64,000 nt of DNA from Chitinophaga ginsengisoli (GTDB lineage: Bacteria > Bacteroidota > Bacteroidia > Chitinophagales > Chitinophagaceae). Under the pieces are notes generated by a model. The model was not told where the DNA came from and did not search any database. It was given only the letters and a program-made list of their open reading frames with translations. Positions 56,096 through 64,000 of this stretch are shown here, one piece after another. The position numbers were made by a program, and so were the translations under genes. Where the stretch lies: contig NZ_PYGK01000011.1 of assembly GCF_003014595.1 (NCBI RefSeq), forward strand, positions 186,001 to 250,000, read 5' to 3'. Each line of letters opens with the position of its first letter. Positions within the stretch are counted from its first letter, which is position 1.

Positions 56096-57205
56096 ATGAA
56101 TAGATTGATATTAATTGGAAATGGATTTGATTTAGCTCATAATTTAAATACTAGTTATAATAGCTTCTTACTCGGGCACCTTAAACATTCCTTTAGTGGC
56201 TTACAACCAACCAAATCATATCAAAGTGGCTTATTTGACATAGGAATACCGATACATGGAAGAGGTTTTGACTTTGATTCGCTAATTGATCACTGCTATA
56301 AAGAAAACACCCTAGCTGATTTATTAGAAAACAAAGTTCGCATTAAAGGATTTGCGTATCCCAGAGACGTCTACACTGTGTCTTTGAAATCGTCCTTCTG
56401 GCTTCATCTTGCGAAACAATGCTCTTTGGCGACCTGGGTTGAAATCGAAAATGAATACTACAGTCAATTGAAAAACATAATATCCCCTCCTATGCATAGA
56501 TCGGGAAAGGGAGAATCAATTAAAAAGCTAAATGACTCAATGGGTGAAATAACTTCAGCACTAGAAGCCTATTTATACCGATTACCTAAGCCCCTTCGAA
56601 CAGACAAATATTCCGATTTGTTTAGTCAATCAATTAATTTGGAAGAGATACCTGAAATGTCGGCTGTTGGCGGAACAATTGAACCCTCGCGCACGTTAAT
56701 CTTAAATTTTAATTACACTTCTACTCCTGAGATATATCTTGATAATATTCGTAACTCTGGCAATTTTTCCATTAATTATATACATGGAGAATTGCAGAAA
56801 CCTAGTAATCCTATCGTATTCGGATTCGGAGATGAAGTGGACTCACATTACAAGAACATTGAGAATTCTGGAATCAACGGGTGCTTTGATCATTTAAAAT
56901 CATTCTGGTATACTCGGACAAAAAATTACCATGATTTAATAAAGTTTATCGGTCAGGATGCTTATCAAGTATTTACCTTAGGGCATTCTTGTGGCTTATC
57001 AGACAGAACTATGCTCAAAATGATATTTGAACACAAAAATTGCGCTGCCATTAAGATCTTTTACCACGGAAATACTACGAAAAATAACTTTAAAAGATTG
57101 ACTGAAGACATCTCCAAGCATTTCGATTCTAAAGCTCAAATGCGTGAAAAAATTACTCCCTTCCCTTATTGCGAATCAATGCCACAAGCTAACCAAGTTA
57201 ACTAA
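56096..57205 (+). CDS. abiH: AbiH-family abortive infection protein
   Basis: 369 residues. The N-terminus matches the AbiH family directly: NRLILIGNGFDLAHNLNTSY, followed by a helical region with conserved FDFDSLIDH and WVEIENEY stretches, LILNFNYTSTPEIYL and VFTLGHSCGLSDRTMLK near the C-terminus. AbiH proteins block phage growth in Lactococcus and related systems occur widely on mobile elements; the mechanism is not settled. The gene is A+T-rich and lies next to an integrase, in keeping with acquisition by transfer. Single gene; no partner toxin or sensor is seen beside it. Confidence 0.9.
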   Translation: MNRLILIGNGFDLAHNLNTSYNSFLLGHLKHSFSGLQPTKSYQSGLFDIGIPIHGRGFDFDSLIDHCYKENTLADLLENKVRIKGFAYPRDVYTVSLKSSFWLHLAKQCSLATWVEIENEYYSQLKNIISPPMHRSGKGESIKKLNDSMGEITSALEAYLYRLPKPLRTDKYSDLFSQSINLEEIPEMSAVGGTIEPSRTLILNFNYTSTPEIYLDNIRNSGNFSINYIHGELQKPSNPIVFGFGDEVDSHYKNIENSGINGCFDHLKSFWYTRTKNYHDLIKFIGQDAYQVFTLGHSCGLSDRTMLKMIFEHKNCAAIKIFYHGNTTKNNFKRLTEDISKHFDSKAQMREKITPFPYCESMPQANQVN

Positions 57206-57587
57206 ATCTAAATAACTGGCTGAGAGGTCCACCCACCGTCAACATTTTTTGTAAACGTTGGTTGACTAATTAAGGTATTCCCAATGAACTAACATAACAT
57301 GTCACTAAAGGATAATGTTAAGTCTATGACCTCGGAAAAACCAATGGACATAATGGACCGGATATTTGTATTGAGGGAAGGACGCATAATATTGATATAG
57401 AAGTGCAGGCATCGGTACTTACTCCGCCTCAAATCCTAGAGCGCACTAAAGGTATTATAAGTTGACATATTTATATTACGGGCTGTACCGTTTGAAAAGA
57501 AGCATTTAATAACGTTCGGTCCAAAACAATTAGGGGTCCAGGTCAGTTTCCATCAGGTTGAAAGAATACGAGCGTGTTATTTCGCAT
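57206..57587. other. Gap without a supportable gene
   Basis: 382 bases, A+T-rich. Only short open stretches occur, the longest starting at 57299 with 33 codons. There is a weak inverted repeat near 57250-57285 (GTCAAC...GTTGAC-like). I see nothing I can name. Confidence 0.5.
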
Positions 57588-57836
57588 ATGTATTATAAAC
57601 GATCATTCTATATAATGATTCCGTCATCCGGCGCGGGGCTTATGGTCTTTAAACCTGTGGATAACTATACCCATGCCTACGAATATTATGATAGTGATCG
57701 TGAATATCAGTATGATGCACCCCGGCCTCATAAAATATTAAGAATTATTGCGGAAAAAAGGAAAGTATACAATTGTCTGAATTCGGACCTTTTGTTCGCA
57801 AGGAATATCCGGTCCCAAAGGCGAGAGTATACTTAG
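57588..57836 (+). CDS. Possible small protein of unknown function
   Basis: 82 residues from ATG 57588 (the frame is open to a TTG at 57558). Sequence rich in Tyr, Arg and Asp (YEYYDSDREYQYDAPRPHK). No promoter box, RBS or family match. It might be a relic rather than a gene. Confidence 0.25.
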   Translation: MYYKRSFYIMIPSSGAGLMVFKPVDNYTHAYEYYDSDREYQYDAPRPHKILRIIAEKRKVYNCLNSDLLFARNIRSQRREYT

Positions 57837-57892
57837 CCGCAGAGGTCGATTTTGACTTATCAGTGAACAAAGTCTAGCCCTATCGTCTAATG

Positions 57893-58648
57893 TTAATATC
57901 TGTATGGATTCTTTATATTGGTTCTCCTTTTCGGAGAAAGCATTTGAAAACCGTGATTTGTCAATAGAAATCTATCAATAGGCTTTGCAATTGATTCTTT
58001 ATGATATCCGGCCTCAAGGGAGACAAATTCAGCAGCTAGTAAATCTGGTTGACTTATGAATCTATTATATAGCATATCATATTGTGCGTCGCTAAGCTGA
58101 TCTATATGAAAGCTTTCCCCCAGAACTTCTAGTGTTTGCCTATCATCACATTTTCGTTTACTACATTTAATTTTTGGCTTACCCAACTTATCTTCCTCCA
58201 ACAAAAAGTCTAATATCTCTAACATCGGTTGGCCATTTATAAATGTGATGAATGCAACCGACCCCAAACGATTATTTAAATAACCCAAGTAGCTATTACG
58301 GTTGTGTATTTTCTCGCTGCTCATAAGTCCTGAATAGCTGATTTTCATATTTTCTTCAAATGCTTTGACTGCTTTATCAAATACGCTTATTTGTCTAAGG
58401 CTAGAAGTGGCCATTTCATATAGTTGTTTGTCAAAATGTCCGGCAATGGCAATTACGCATTTATTCATTTCATGCACTTTGGTGATAGTGTCATACGTTA
58501 TTCTTATACCTTTAGACGTATTCTTGGTGATTCTCCTTCTCGAATCAGAAGCTATATATACTTTATCATTTATCCGGATAATTACAATACAAGTAGACTT
58601 AAGTGCAATGGGTATAAGCAGCATTGAGATAACTAGTAATAAGCGCAT
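57893..58648 (-). CDS. Secreted proteasome-like Ntn-hydrolase candidate
   Basis: 251 residues. A short signal-like segment (LLLVISMLLIPIALKS) ends just before T19-C20. From there TCIVIIRINDKVYIASDSRR matches the start of proteasome beta/HslV proteins: Thr1, and Asp at position 17 (D35) with identical spacing. TITKVHEMNKCVIAIAG supplies a Lys (K57) in the place of Lys33 with a few extra residues. So Thr1, Asp17 and Lys33 equivalents are present and processing after S18 would expose the nucleophile. The C-terminal 110 residues do not look like HslV. A function such as protease or amidase is inferred only. Located between AbiH and gene relics in the island. Confidence 0.6.
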   Translation of the reverse strand: MRLLLVISMLLIPIALKSTCIVIIRINDKVYIASDSRRRITKNTSKGIRITYDTITKVHEMNKCVIAIAGHFDKQLYEMATSSLRQISVFDKAVKAFEENMKISYSGLMSSEKIHNRNSYLGYLNNRLGSVAFITFINGQPMLEILDFLLEEDKLGKPKIKCSKRKCDDRQTLEVLGESFHIDQLSDAQYDMLYNRFISQPDLLAAEFVSLEAGYHKESIAKPIDRFLLTNHGFQMLSPKRRTNIKNPYRY

Positions 58649-58835
58649 ATATAATAGTGATTTGTTTATGAATATGGTTTCTGCCAGGAACTATGGCTAA
58701 TATACTTTCCGTCTATATTTAGCTATAGGCGTATGACTGTGAAAAGAGTTATTGAGATTTGGGAAGTTGAAGTTACCACCATTTAGAAGTGACAATCTTA
58801 TAATTTAACTGTATTATAGAATTTTGAGTAGCTTC
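58649..58835. other. Short gap before relics
   Basis: A+T-rich stretch with no supportable gene; it leads into the response-regulator fragment. Confidence 0.4.
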
Positions 58836-59063
58836 TCATAGTTTGCACTGTATGGTTATTGCCAGTGAAATAGTCCCCTCTTGGTTTACTTTCTTGACCT
58901 GCCCTAAAAAGGAATCTTTTAAGAATAGCGGTCTTACATCATCTTTTGCCGCATGATCAGCTGTCTCCTTTACTAAGCGGTATGTTGCAACGGCTTCTAA
59001 AAAGAGATAACAAGTAATCGGTTTCATTAAATAGTCGATGGCATTTAATCCATAGATCTCCAC
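58836..59063 (-). pseudogene. Fragment of a LytTR-type response regulator
   Basis: 75 codons: MEIYGLNAIDYLMKPITCYLFLEAV is the end of a receiver domain (DYLxKPI with the conserved Lys-Pro), and RPLFLKDSFLGQVKKVNQ is the start of a LytTR DNA-binding domain. The phospho-acceptor Asp part and most of LytTR are missing, so this is a decayed copy. Confidence 0.7.
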
Positions 59064-59105
59064 TGCAAATTGACTGTGACCTTGACAAAAACATCAGCTA
59101 TATAA

Positions 59106-59276
59106 AATTTAAACACAAATACCTTGGAATATATTAAAGAAAGAGATTTTCCCGACTATGAGGAGCTGCCATACACCGAAAATACATTGATTGAGAGTAT
59201 TGCTTGTCTCTTTTCTCCTACTATGTTAGGAAATTTTGCTTTCACCGAGAACGTATACTGTATGGGTCCTACATGA
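59106..59276 (+). pseudogene. Open fragment, possible gene relic
   Basis: 56 codons ending in TGA, with a coding-like composition (YIKERDFPDYEELPYTEN, ACLFSPTMLGNFAFTEN). There is no upstream start codon and no family I recognise; it could be the tail of a former gene. Confidence 0.3.
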
Positions 59277-59444
59277 GCTTACAATCATTGGAAGGCCAAT
59301 TATCATATTGTTCCAGCTATACAATTTGCCATAGCCACCTATAACTGGTAAATTCACAATGACATATTAAATATACTTACACCCTAAAGTCTATACATTC
59401 AATAAATGCCCTTATATGAAATACTTACTTATTCTGCTAGGTAA

Positions 59445-59648
59445 CAACGAAGAACCGAAGAAGTGGCTGAAACATTTAAGGTATGACAACTACTAAATGT
59501 TTCTGCTGGAACATTACAAACATTACGATTAAATAGAACATTGCCGTATACGAAGCTTGGAGGCGAACTACACTATGACTATAAGGATATTGAAAGGCTT
59601 TTGGAAAAAAAGAAAAGGAACTTACGCAATCCGCGGGGAAATAGATAA
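59445..59648 (+). pseudogene. Broken excisionase-like HTH_17 gene
   Basis: The translation reads TEEVAETFKV, a TGA stop at 59484, then QLLNVSAGTLQTLR, TLPYTKLGGELHYDYKDIER and LLEKKKRNLRNPRGNR to a TAA. The two parts together form one MerR/excisionase-like DNA-binding domain (E-V-A-x-x-L-x-V-x-x-x-T-L...LPY-x-K-x-GG-x-x-x-Y) typical of Bacteroidetes mobile elements. The in-frame stop in the middle of the helix-turn-helix and the lack of a clear start show it is inactive. Confidence 0.7.
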
Positions 59649-59825
59649 GTATCAATAGGACAAAGACGCACCGACAATGCGGACTTTTAGAGGTATGCTA
59701 TTAGTTAGTTTCAACTGTAGCATTTTGTGAATAGGAATAGAACATTTAGGTGATAACATTTTTCGGATCATACTGGTAACGAAAAATCCGAGTGTGGAAC
59801 TAAAGTATATAGGCATCGGCCGTTG

Positions 59826-62800
59826 CTAGAAAAATTTGTTGATAACTCTTTTTAGCTCATTATACTCAAGCGGTAATACTGAAAACTTTCTTTTAAGGTT
59901 GAACAATAATGCCTCCTTCATCTTCGCAACGTTCCTGCCGGAAAATGCCTTGGCCACAGCATACTCGGCTATGTCAGTCCGGGGGCCGATCACCCGGTTG
60001 GTGCTGTATAACATATATAAGAACTCGATCAAAATACCCAAGACGTTAGGAGTATCACAATATAAGGAGCTTAACATATCAAGTGAGTTCATGACCTGCC
60101 TAGTTAAGAGACGACTGTTGTGAACAACAATTTTGTAAAGAATATCTGCTGACATGGGAACCTCCCGATAGTTAAGCAGGGCTAAACGGTATAAATAATC
60201 CCTGTTTTCAGCCAAACTCATTTTACTATCATTCGTCAGCAACTCTAACAATACTAGGGTTGACATGCAGCTCACCACCTGTTCATTGCGGATCAGGACT
60301 TTAAACACCTGATCGTCGGCATATAGAATCGCGTTCTTATCTTTTGCGATTCGGGCAGTCGCATTAAAACTTGCTCCTAATGTACGGTTTCTTTCTCTAT
60401 CGTTAAAAAAGTCTTCACTGATTTCTGGTGAGATAATATCACATCTCCTTTTTATAACCTCCAGCAACTCATGCATACTTTGATACCTCGATTCCAGCTC
60501 CGCCTGTTCTTCGAAAGTAGTCACCACCTTACCATTCACTTCTTCGGTATGACTAACAAACTGACCCGTCTTTAACTCAGCAAGTTCTGCAATTTCCGCT
60601 TCAATATGAGCCACCGTTAGAGAGGATATATACATTTGACTGGAAAACAGCTCTAACAACTTTAAACCGTCGATGTAAAAAAGTGATAGTAGCGCCGTCA
60701 AATCAATGACCATCGACGCGCCTTCCTTGAAGCTTGTGACAGAAGCTCTTATTGTCTCATTATCATCCAAGGAATAAATTCCCGGCTCAGGCGTACGCGT
60801 AAGCTTCTGCCAGTATTTATAAGGCGACATGCCCAGGATTGTGGCATTACAACCAATCGTGGTAATACCTTCTTTATAAAAATCTTCCAACCGTTTTGCC
60901 TCCTCCAAAAAAGGTGTGATGGCCTTTCTCATTTGATGCAACAGGTCGCCTCCAGAATCCGGCCTCACTTTAAACGATTTGATCGGGCTCTGATCACCAT
61001 AAAATATTTCTATCTGCGCCAAGGAGTCCTGCAAAGCGTGTGCTTCTATGCTTAAAATATTGATAACCTTGTAATCATCCCCTCCAAAAACAATCGTATC
61101 GCCTAGCTCTTTGCCCAGCACCTTCTGATACAAACCTGAAGATGGATCTATTTCATTATGTCTGGAGGCCTGCGCTACAATAACCTTTTCTATCGTCTTA
61201 GCATCATCAGTGTCTATTTTGAAAAACGTGTTAAGACCGATGACCGCTGGCTTAGGTTCCATCTCTGCTTTACGTCGGCGCTTGAACATATAATTACAAT
61301 AGTAATGATGGGCTTCTCCATCGTTATATTTGTCATTTCTTATCTGAAGAGCAAGCGATGAAGCCTTTGCATAGTTACCGGACTTCTCAAAGATATCCAC
61401 GATCAGAAACTGAAAACTAAGCGGAATACCTTTGAAATCGACAATGTTTTCCACCAACTTGAGCGCTGATTCGAATTCCTCAACTTTTGTATGTAATAGG
61501 GCCAGATTAACCCTGATCTGACGCTCGTCGGCACCTTCTGACAACTGTTTCTCCAATAATTCAATTGCCTTGCGGTATAAGCCAGCAGCATCATATATCT
61601 GTACCAAATACTCGATCAAAAAAGTATTGTTCTCATCTTCCGCTAACAATGGTTCTGCAATCTCAATACAGCGCTTATGGTTACCTGCTCCGAAATAAGC
61701 TTTCAGTAATTTTCTAGTTAACTCAGAACATTGGTGAATATCAGTATGCGGGAGCAACACCGCAATAGCCTTCTGATAGTCCTTATATAACATCAGCATG
61801 TCGGCAATGTCCACAACCGTTATTATGTCGGCTGTGGTGCCGAGCTTGGAATTGGCTGCATCCAGTTCCTGAATGATCTTTTCTTTACTATCCTTGTTCA
61901 GGTGGTAAATTTTGGCTCTGATCACATGACCGCTACTAGCACCGAATTCATCCTCGATCATCTGCGTGGCAAAGATCATGGCATTATCCACCAATTTCCG
62001 GGCTAATAACAGTTCTACCAGGATATTGAGCCAGAATAATCTTTCCTCAGCAGATGTAATACTTTCCAGCTCCACAGTAAATGCAGATATTAGTTCATCA
62101 CTTATCTGGCGATGTTGTAGGGCCAACTGCGCTTTTGAAATAAGCAACTGCTGACGTTCCTGATCTGTAAGGAACAGACCTTCCATCTCTGCAATTAATT
62201 CCTCAGCCTTACCCTTATCTTCCTGGCAGAGGTTAAACAGGTGTCTGTACGTAAGAAAACTCTTTCGGAGCTGCAAAGAGGCATTAAAATCGGCTATTGC
62301 GCCTGCTTTGTCCTGCAATGCTCTTTTGACAACACCCCGATTGGTCAGCAGATACCATTTGGAAGCGGCATACTCTGTGTTTTTAATGATCTCCAGGGCG
62401 CCATTGAATTTTTCCAGTGCGTATAACAATAGATCTTTGTCCTCTTGATTGAACTGGCCCAGCCAGTGGGCTCCTTTTAGTGAAAGCGTAAGAATCCTGT
62501 TATTAGCCAACTGGCTCAAGATCTCACATTTAACAATATCGATCTGTTCATAACTATTATCCAGGTCCTGATAGATTCTAAATGCTTCCGCCAAATATTT
62601 CCGTTTGTCAAGCGCTAACCCTATGTTGATACCTACCACCGGGATTTTTTGAAGCGCTACCGGTATCAACTGATCTAAAGTAGCCGGTGTAATGTTCCCC
62701 TTATGTATAAATACCAATGCTAGAGCCGCATTCTGGTTTTCCGGATCAATGGTCAGTGATTTTTCAGCTAGGGCGGCCGCATTTGTAAAATCCTCTTTAA

Positions 62801-63530
62801 TCGCGTATCCTAAAGCAATAAACCCCAGGGCTGCAGCGTCATCTTTGGAAGCGTAGTTCTGGAGCTCTATGAAATATTCTGCTCCCAGCAGTTTTTCATC
62901 CAGATTAAAATAGGCTATCCCATAATTAAGTGTCAGCTTGTACCTGGCCTGATCAGATAATTGGCGCCAGCGATTTTTTTTGACCTGCTCCAGGGCTGCA
63001 ATAGCTTGGGAATAATTATGGGTTTTCATCAATTGGGCCAGATCATCGATGATATCAGAGACATCCAACAGGTCCTCCGGTGCAAATCCCGTTCCTCTAA
63101 GCACGCTCCATACCGCTTCTGGCTCCACGATTCCCTTCTCTATACTTCCAAGCACCTTGGCTTTCTGTGTGTCCGTTTGGGCCTTCTGCCGAAAATCGTT
63201 GATTAATTTACTGATCGCAGGATATTTGCTTTTGGCAACTTCATGATAGTGGCGGATGGAACTAGATTTATATATCAGATCACCCTTTTGTAAGTTACAA
63301 TGACTGTGTACGGGCACTAGATTCTCAGGACTGTTTAGGTCATAATCAGGGTTCAGTTCAAGGTCCTTCAGTATATTTACCAATTCCGGTCTTTGGGTAT
63401 AAGACTCCGGAATAACGTGATCTATATGCACATTATTTAGCTCCAGCATGTCCCCGCAATAGCAACACTTCCGGTTATGTCCCAGCCATATGGCCCAGCG
63501 GTCAATGTGGCTAATCTTTGTCTTACTCAT
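59826..63530 (-). CDS. HNH - TPR - GreA/B-C-like - PIN multidomain protein
   Basis: 1234 residues, cytoplasmic. Residues 20-85 form an HNH endonuclease: CCYCGDML, HIDHVIPES, SPENLVPVHSHCNLQKGD (Cys22-25, Asp37-His38, Asn70, His77, Cys78). About 165-770 is a long series of TPR-like helix pairs (for example AFGAGNHKRCIEIAEPLLAE-type, AGLYRKAIELLEKQLSEGAD). About 793-830 is a GreA/GreB C-terminal-like domain (IDPSSGLYQKVLGKELGDTI, YKVINIL). About 935-1100 looks like a PIN nuclease (MVIDLTALLSLF, NAILYADDQVFKVLIR, SCMSTLVLLELL). A TPR-GreAB-C-PIN order is, as I recall, known from predicted prokaryotic conflict systems; the N-terminal HNH would be an added effector. Monocistronic in view, at the island's right side. 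Confidence 0.85.
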   Translation of the reverse strand: MSKTKISHIDRWAIWLGHNRKCCYCGDMLELNNVHIDHVIPESYTQRPELVNILKDLELNPDYDLNSPENLVPVHSHCNLQKGDLIYKSSSIRHYHEVAKSKYPAISKLINDFRQKAQTDTQKAKVLGSIEKGIVEPEAVWSVLRGTGFAPEDLLDVSDIIDDLAQLMKTHNYSQAIAALEQVKKNRWRQLSDQARYKLTLNYGIAYFNLDEKLLGAEYFIELQNYASKDDAAALGFIALGYAIKEDFTNAAALAEKSLTIDPENQNAALALVFIHKGNITPATLDQLIPVALQKIPVVGINIGLALDKRKYLAEAFRIYQDLDNSYEQIDIVKCEILSQLANNRILTLSLKGAHWLGQFNQEDKDLLLYALEKFNGALEIIKNTEYAASKWYLLTNRGVVKRALQDKAGAIADFNASLQLRKSFLTYRHLFNLCQEDKGKAEELIAEMEGLFLTDQERQQLLISKAQLALQHRQISDELISAFTVELESITSAEERLFWLNILVELLLARKLVDNAMIFATQMIEDEFGASSGHVIRAKIYHLNKDSKEKIIQELDAANSKLGTTADIITVVDIADMLMLYKDYQKAIAVLLPHTDIHQCSELTRKLLKAYFGAGNHKRCIEIAEPLLAEDENNTFLIEYLVQIYDAAGLYRKAIELLEKQLSEGADERQIRVNLALLHTKVEEFESALKLVENIVDFKGIPLSFQFLIVDIFEKSGNYAKASSLALQIRNDKYNDGEAHHYYCNYMFKRRRKAEMEPKPAVIGLNTFFKIDTDDAKTIEKVIVAQASRHNEIDPSSGLYQKVLGKELGDTIVFGGDDYKVINILSIEAHALQDSLAQIEIFYGDQSPIKSFKVRPDSGGDLLHQMRKAITPFLEEAKRLEDFYKEGITTIGCNATILGMSPYKYWQKLTRTPEPGIYSLDDNETIRASVTSFKEGASMVIDLTALLSLFYIDGLKLLELFSSQMYISSLTVAHIEAEIAELAELKTGQFVSHTEEVNGKVVTTFEEQAELESRYQSMHELLEVIKRRCDIISPEISEDFFNDRERNRTLGASFNATARIAKDKNAILYADDQVFKVLIRNEQVVSCMSTLVLLELLTNDSKMSLAENRDYLYRLALLNYREVPMSADILYKIVVHNSRLLTRQVMNSLDMLSSLYCDTPNVLGILIEFLYMLYSTNRVIGPRTDIAEYAVAKAFSGRNVAKMKEALLFNLKRKFSVLPLEYNELKRVINKFF

Positions 63531-63584
63531 CTATATCAGCAATATAAAAACGTAATTTACACGAAAACGTGCATTTTTATAGCG

Positions 63585-63600
63585 GTGTTTGTCCAAACAC
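63585..63600. promoter_or_regulatory. Palindrome in the HNH-PIN promoter region
   Basis: 7-bp arms GTGTTTG / CAAACAC around TC, 55 bases upstream of the start at 63530. It could be an operator; the regulator is unknown. Confidence 0.4.
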
Positions 63601-63942
63601 TAGGTTGAATAAGGCAATTCAACTGCTAGGCAGTCGGGGCGCGGATTCTTGTGATTTTTTTTTCCACCTGCATTGCTATCCACAAGGACGCTACGCCACC
63701 GCTCAATCACTTCGAATGGAACTTCAACGGCCTACTTTAGAGCTATAGCTATAGTCAGTGTATAGTTAGCGGTCATATGACACCTCAGCATGTTACGGCC
63801 AATCCAAACGCTTTTCAAGACAACTTGCTTATACATAAAGATAAAGAAGCTTGAACGAAGTTCATTATTTCAAGGGACCGGCTGCACATCCTCGGAAATT
63901 ATTTAGTAGTCGGTACAGACTGCGTAATAGGCTCAACTATAG

Positions 63943-63975
63943 GAATGAGTTTCAACAAAAACTCATTCTTTTTTC
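63943..63975 (+). terminator. Rho-independent terminator with no upstream gene
   Basis: 10-bp stem GAATGAGTTT / AAACTCATTC, loop CAACAA, followed by six T. No plus-strand gene precedes it in the window, so it may end an RNA gene or a relic. Confidence 0.7.
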
Positions 63976-64000
63976 ATTCCTCCTCTCCCAGAAAGTATAA

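Larger units (their letters stand above)
63531..64000. other. Gap upstream of the HNH-PIN gene
   Basis: 470 bases without a supportable protein gene. It holds a GTGTTTG-TC-CAAACAC palindrome 55 bases above the HNH-PIN start (63585-63600) and a plus-strand terminator at 63943. Confidence 0.5.

Noticed and set aside
57299-57400. 33-codon open stretch after AbiH
   Set aside because: Too short, no family and no conserved neighbour; not supportable as a gene.

Overview
The window looks like a chromosome segment from a Chitinophaga-like member of the Bacteroidota. It carries three SusC/SusD pairs, T9SS C-terminal sorting domains, an ECF sigma/FecR pair, lipoproteins with Cys shortly after the signal peptide, weak ribosome binding sites and several TAnnTTTG (-7) promoter boxes. 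No marker gene is present that fixes the species. Layout: 1-1872 is the tail of an FtsX/MacB-type ABC permease. 1949-6607 is a SusC/SusD pair with a perfect LacI-type operator upstream. 6960-16474 reads on the minus strand as ECF sigma, FecR anti-sigma, STN-bearing SusC, SusD and a secreted zinc metalloprotease, so a surface-signalled uptake locus. 16615-17055 is an SRPBCC/AHSA1 protein. 17225-23971 is a polysaccharide utilisation locus (SusC, SusD, DUF3823 lipoprotein, GH43). 24555-27200 is a membrane-spanning SARP-like regulator with an extracytoplasmic sensor, next to a large T9SS-secreted SprB-repeat protein. 30977-36418 holds DUF5996, a pectate lyase lipoprotein and a GH71/99-like secreted enzyme. 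Arabinan/pectin breakdown is a likely common theme of 17-36 kb.

36.7-43.7 kb holds a degenerate KptA/Tpt1-like protein with a zinc-ribbon tail, a decayed copy of its 3' end 2.7 kb away, and several secreted or small proteins of unknown role. 43721-47965 is a cobalamin-riboswitch-controlled TonB receptor plus PepSY membrane protein. 48.4-53.9 kb holds a secreted protein with a PD-(D/E)xK-like motif, a luciferase-like oxidoreductase, a divergent quinone oxidoreductase/HxlR pair, a small HTH-like protein and a GIY-YIG protein.

At 53971 there is an initiator tRNA-Met, followed at once by a Bacteroidetes-type tyrosine integrase. From there to the right edge the DNA is visibly A+T-richer and patchy: an AbiH-family phage-exclusion protein, a secreted proteasome-like Ntn-hydrolase candidate, relics of a LytTR response regulator and of an excisionase-like HTH gene, and a 1234-residue HNH-TPR-GreA/B-C-like-PIN protein. 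This looks like one end of an integrated island carrying defence or conflict genes; its other end is not in the window. The HNH-TPR-GreA/B-PIN protein, the secreted Ntn hydrolase, the trans-envelope SARP regulator and the B12 riboswitch on a 'siderophore' receptor are the items I find most worth following.
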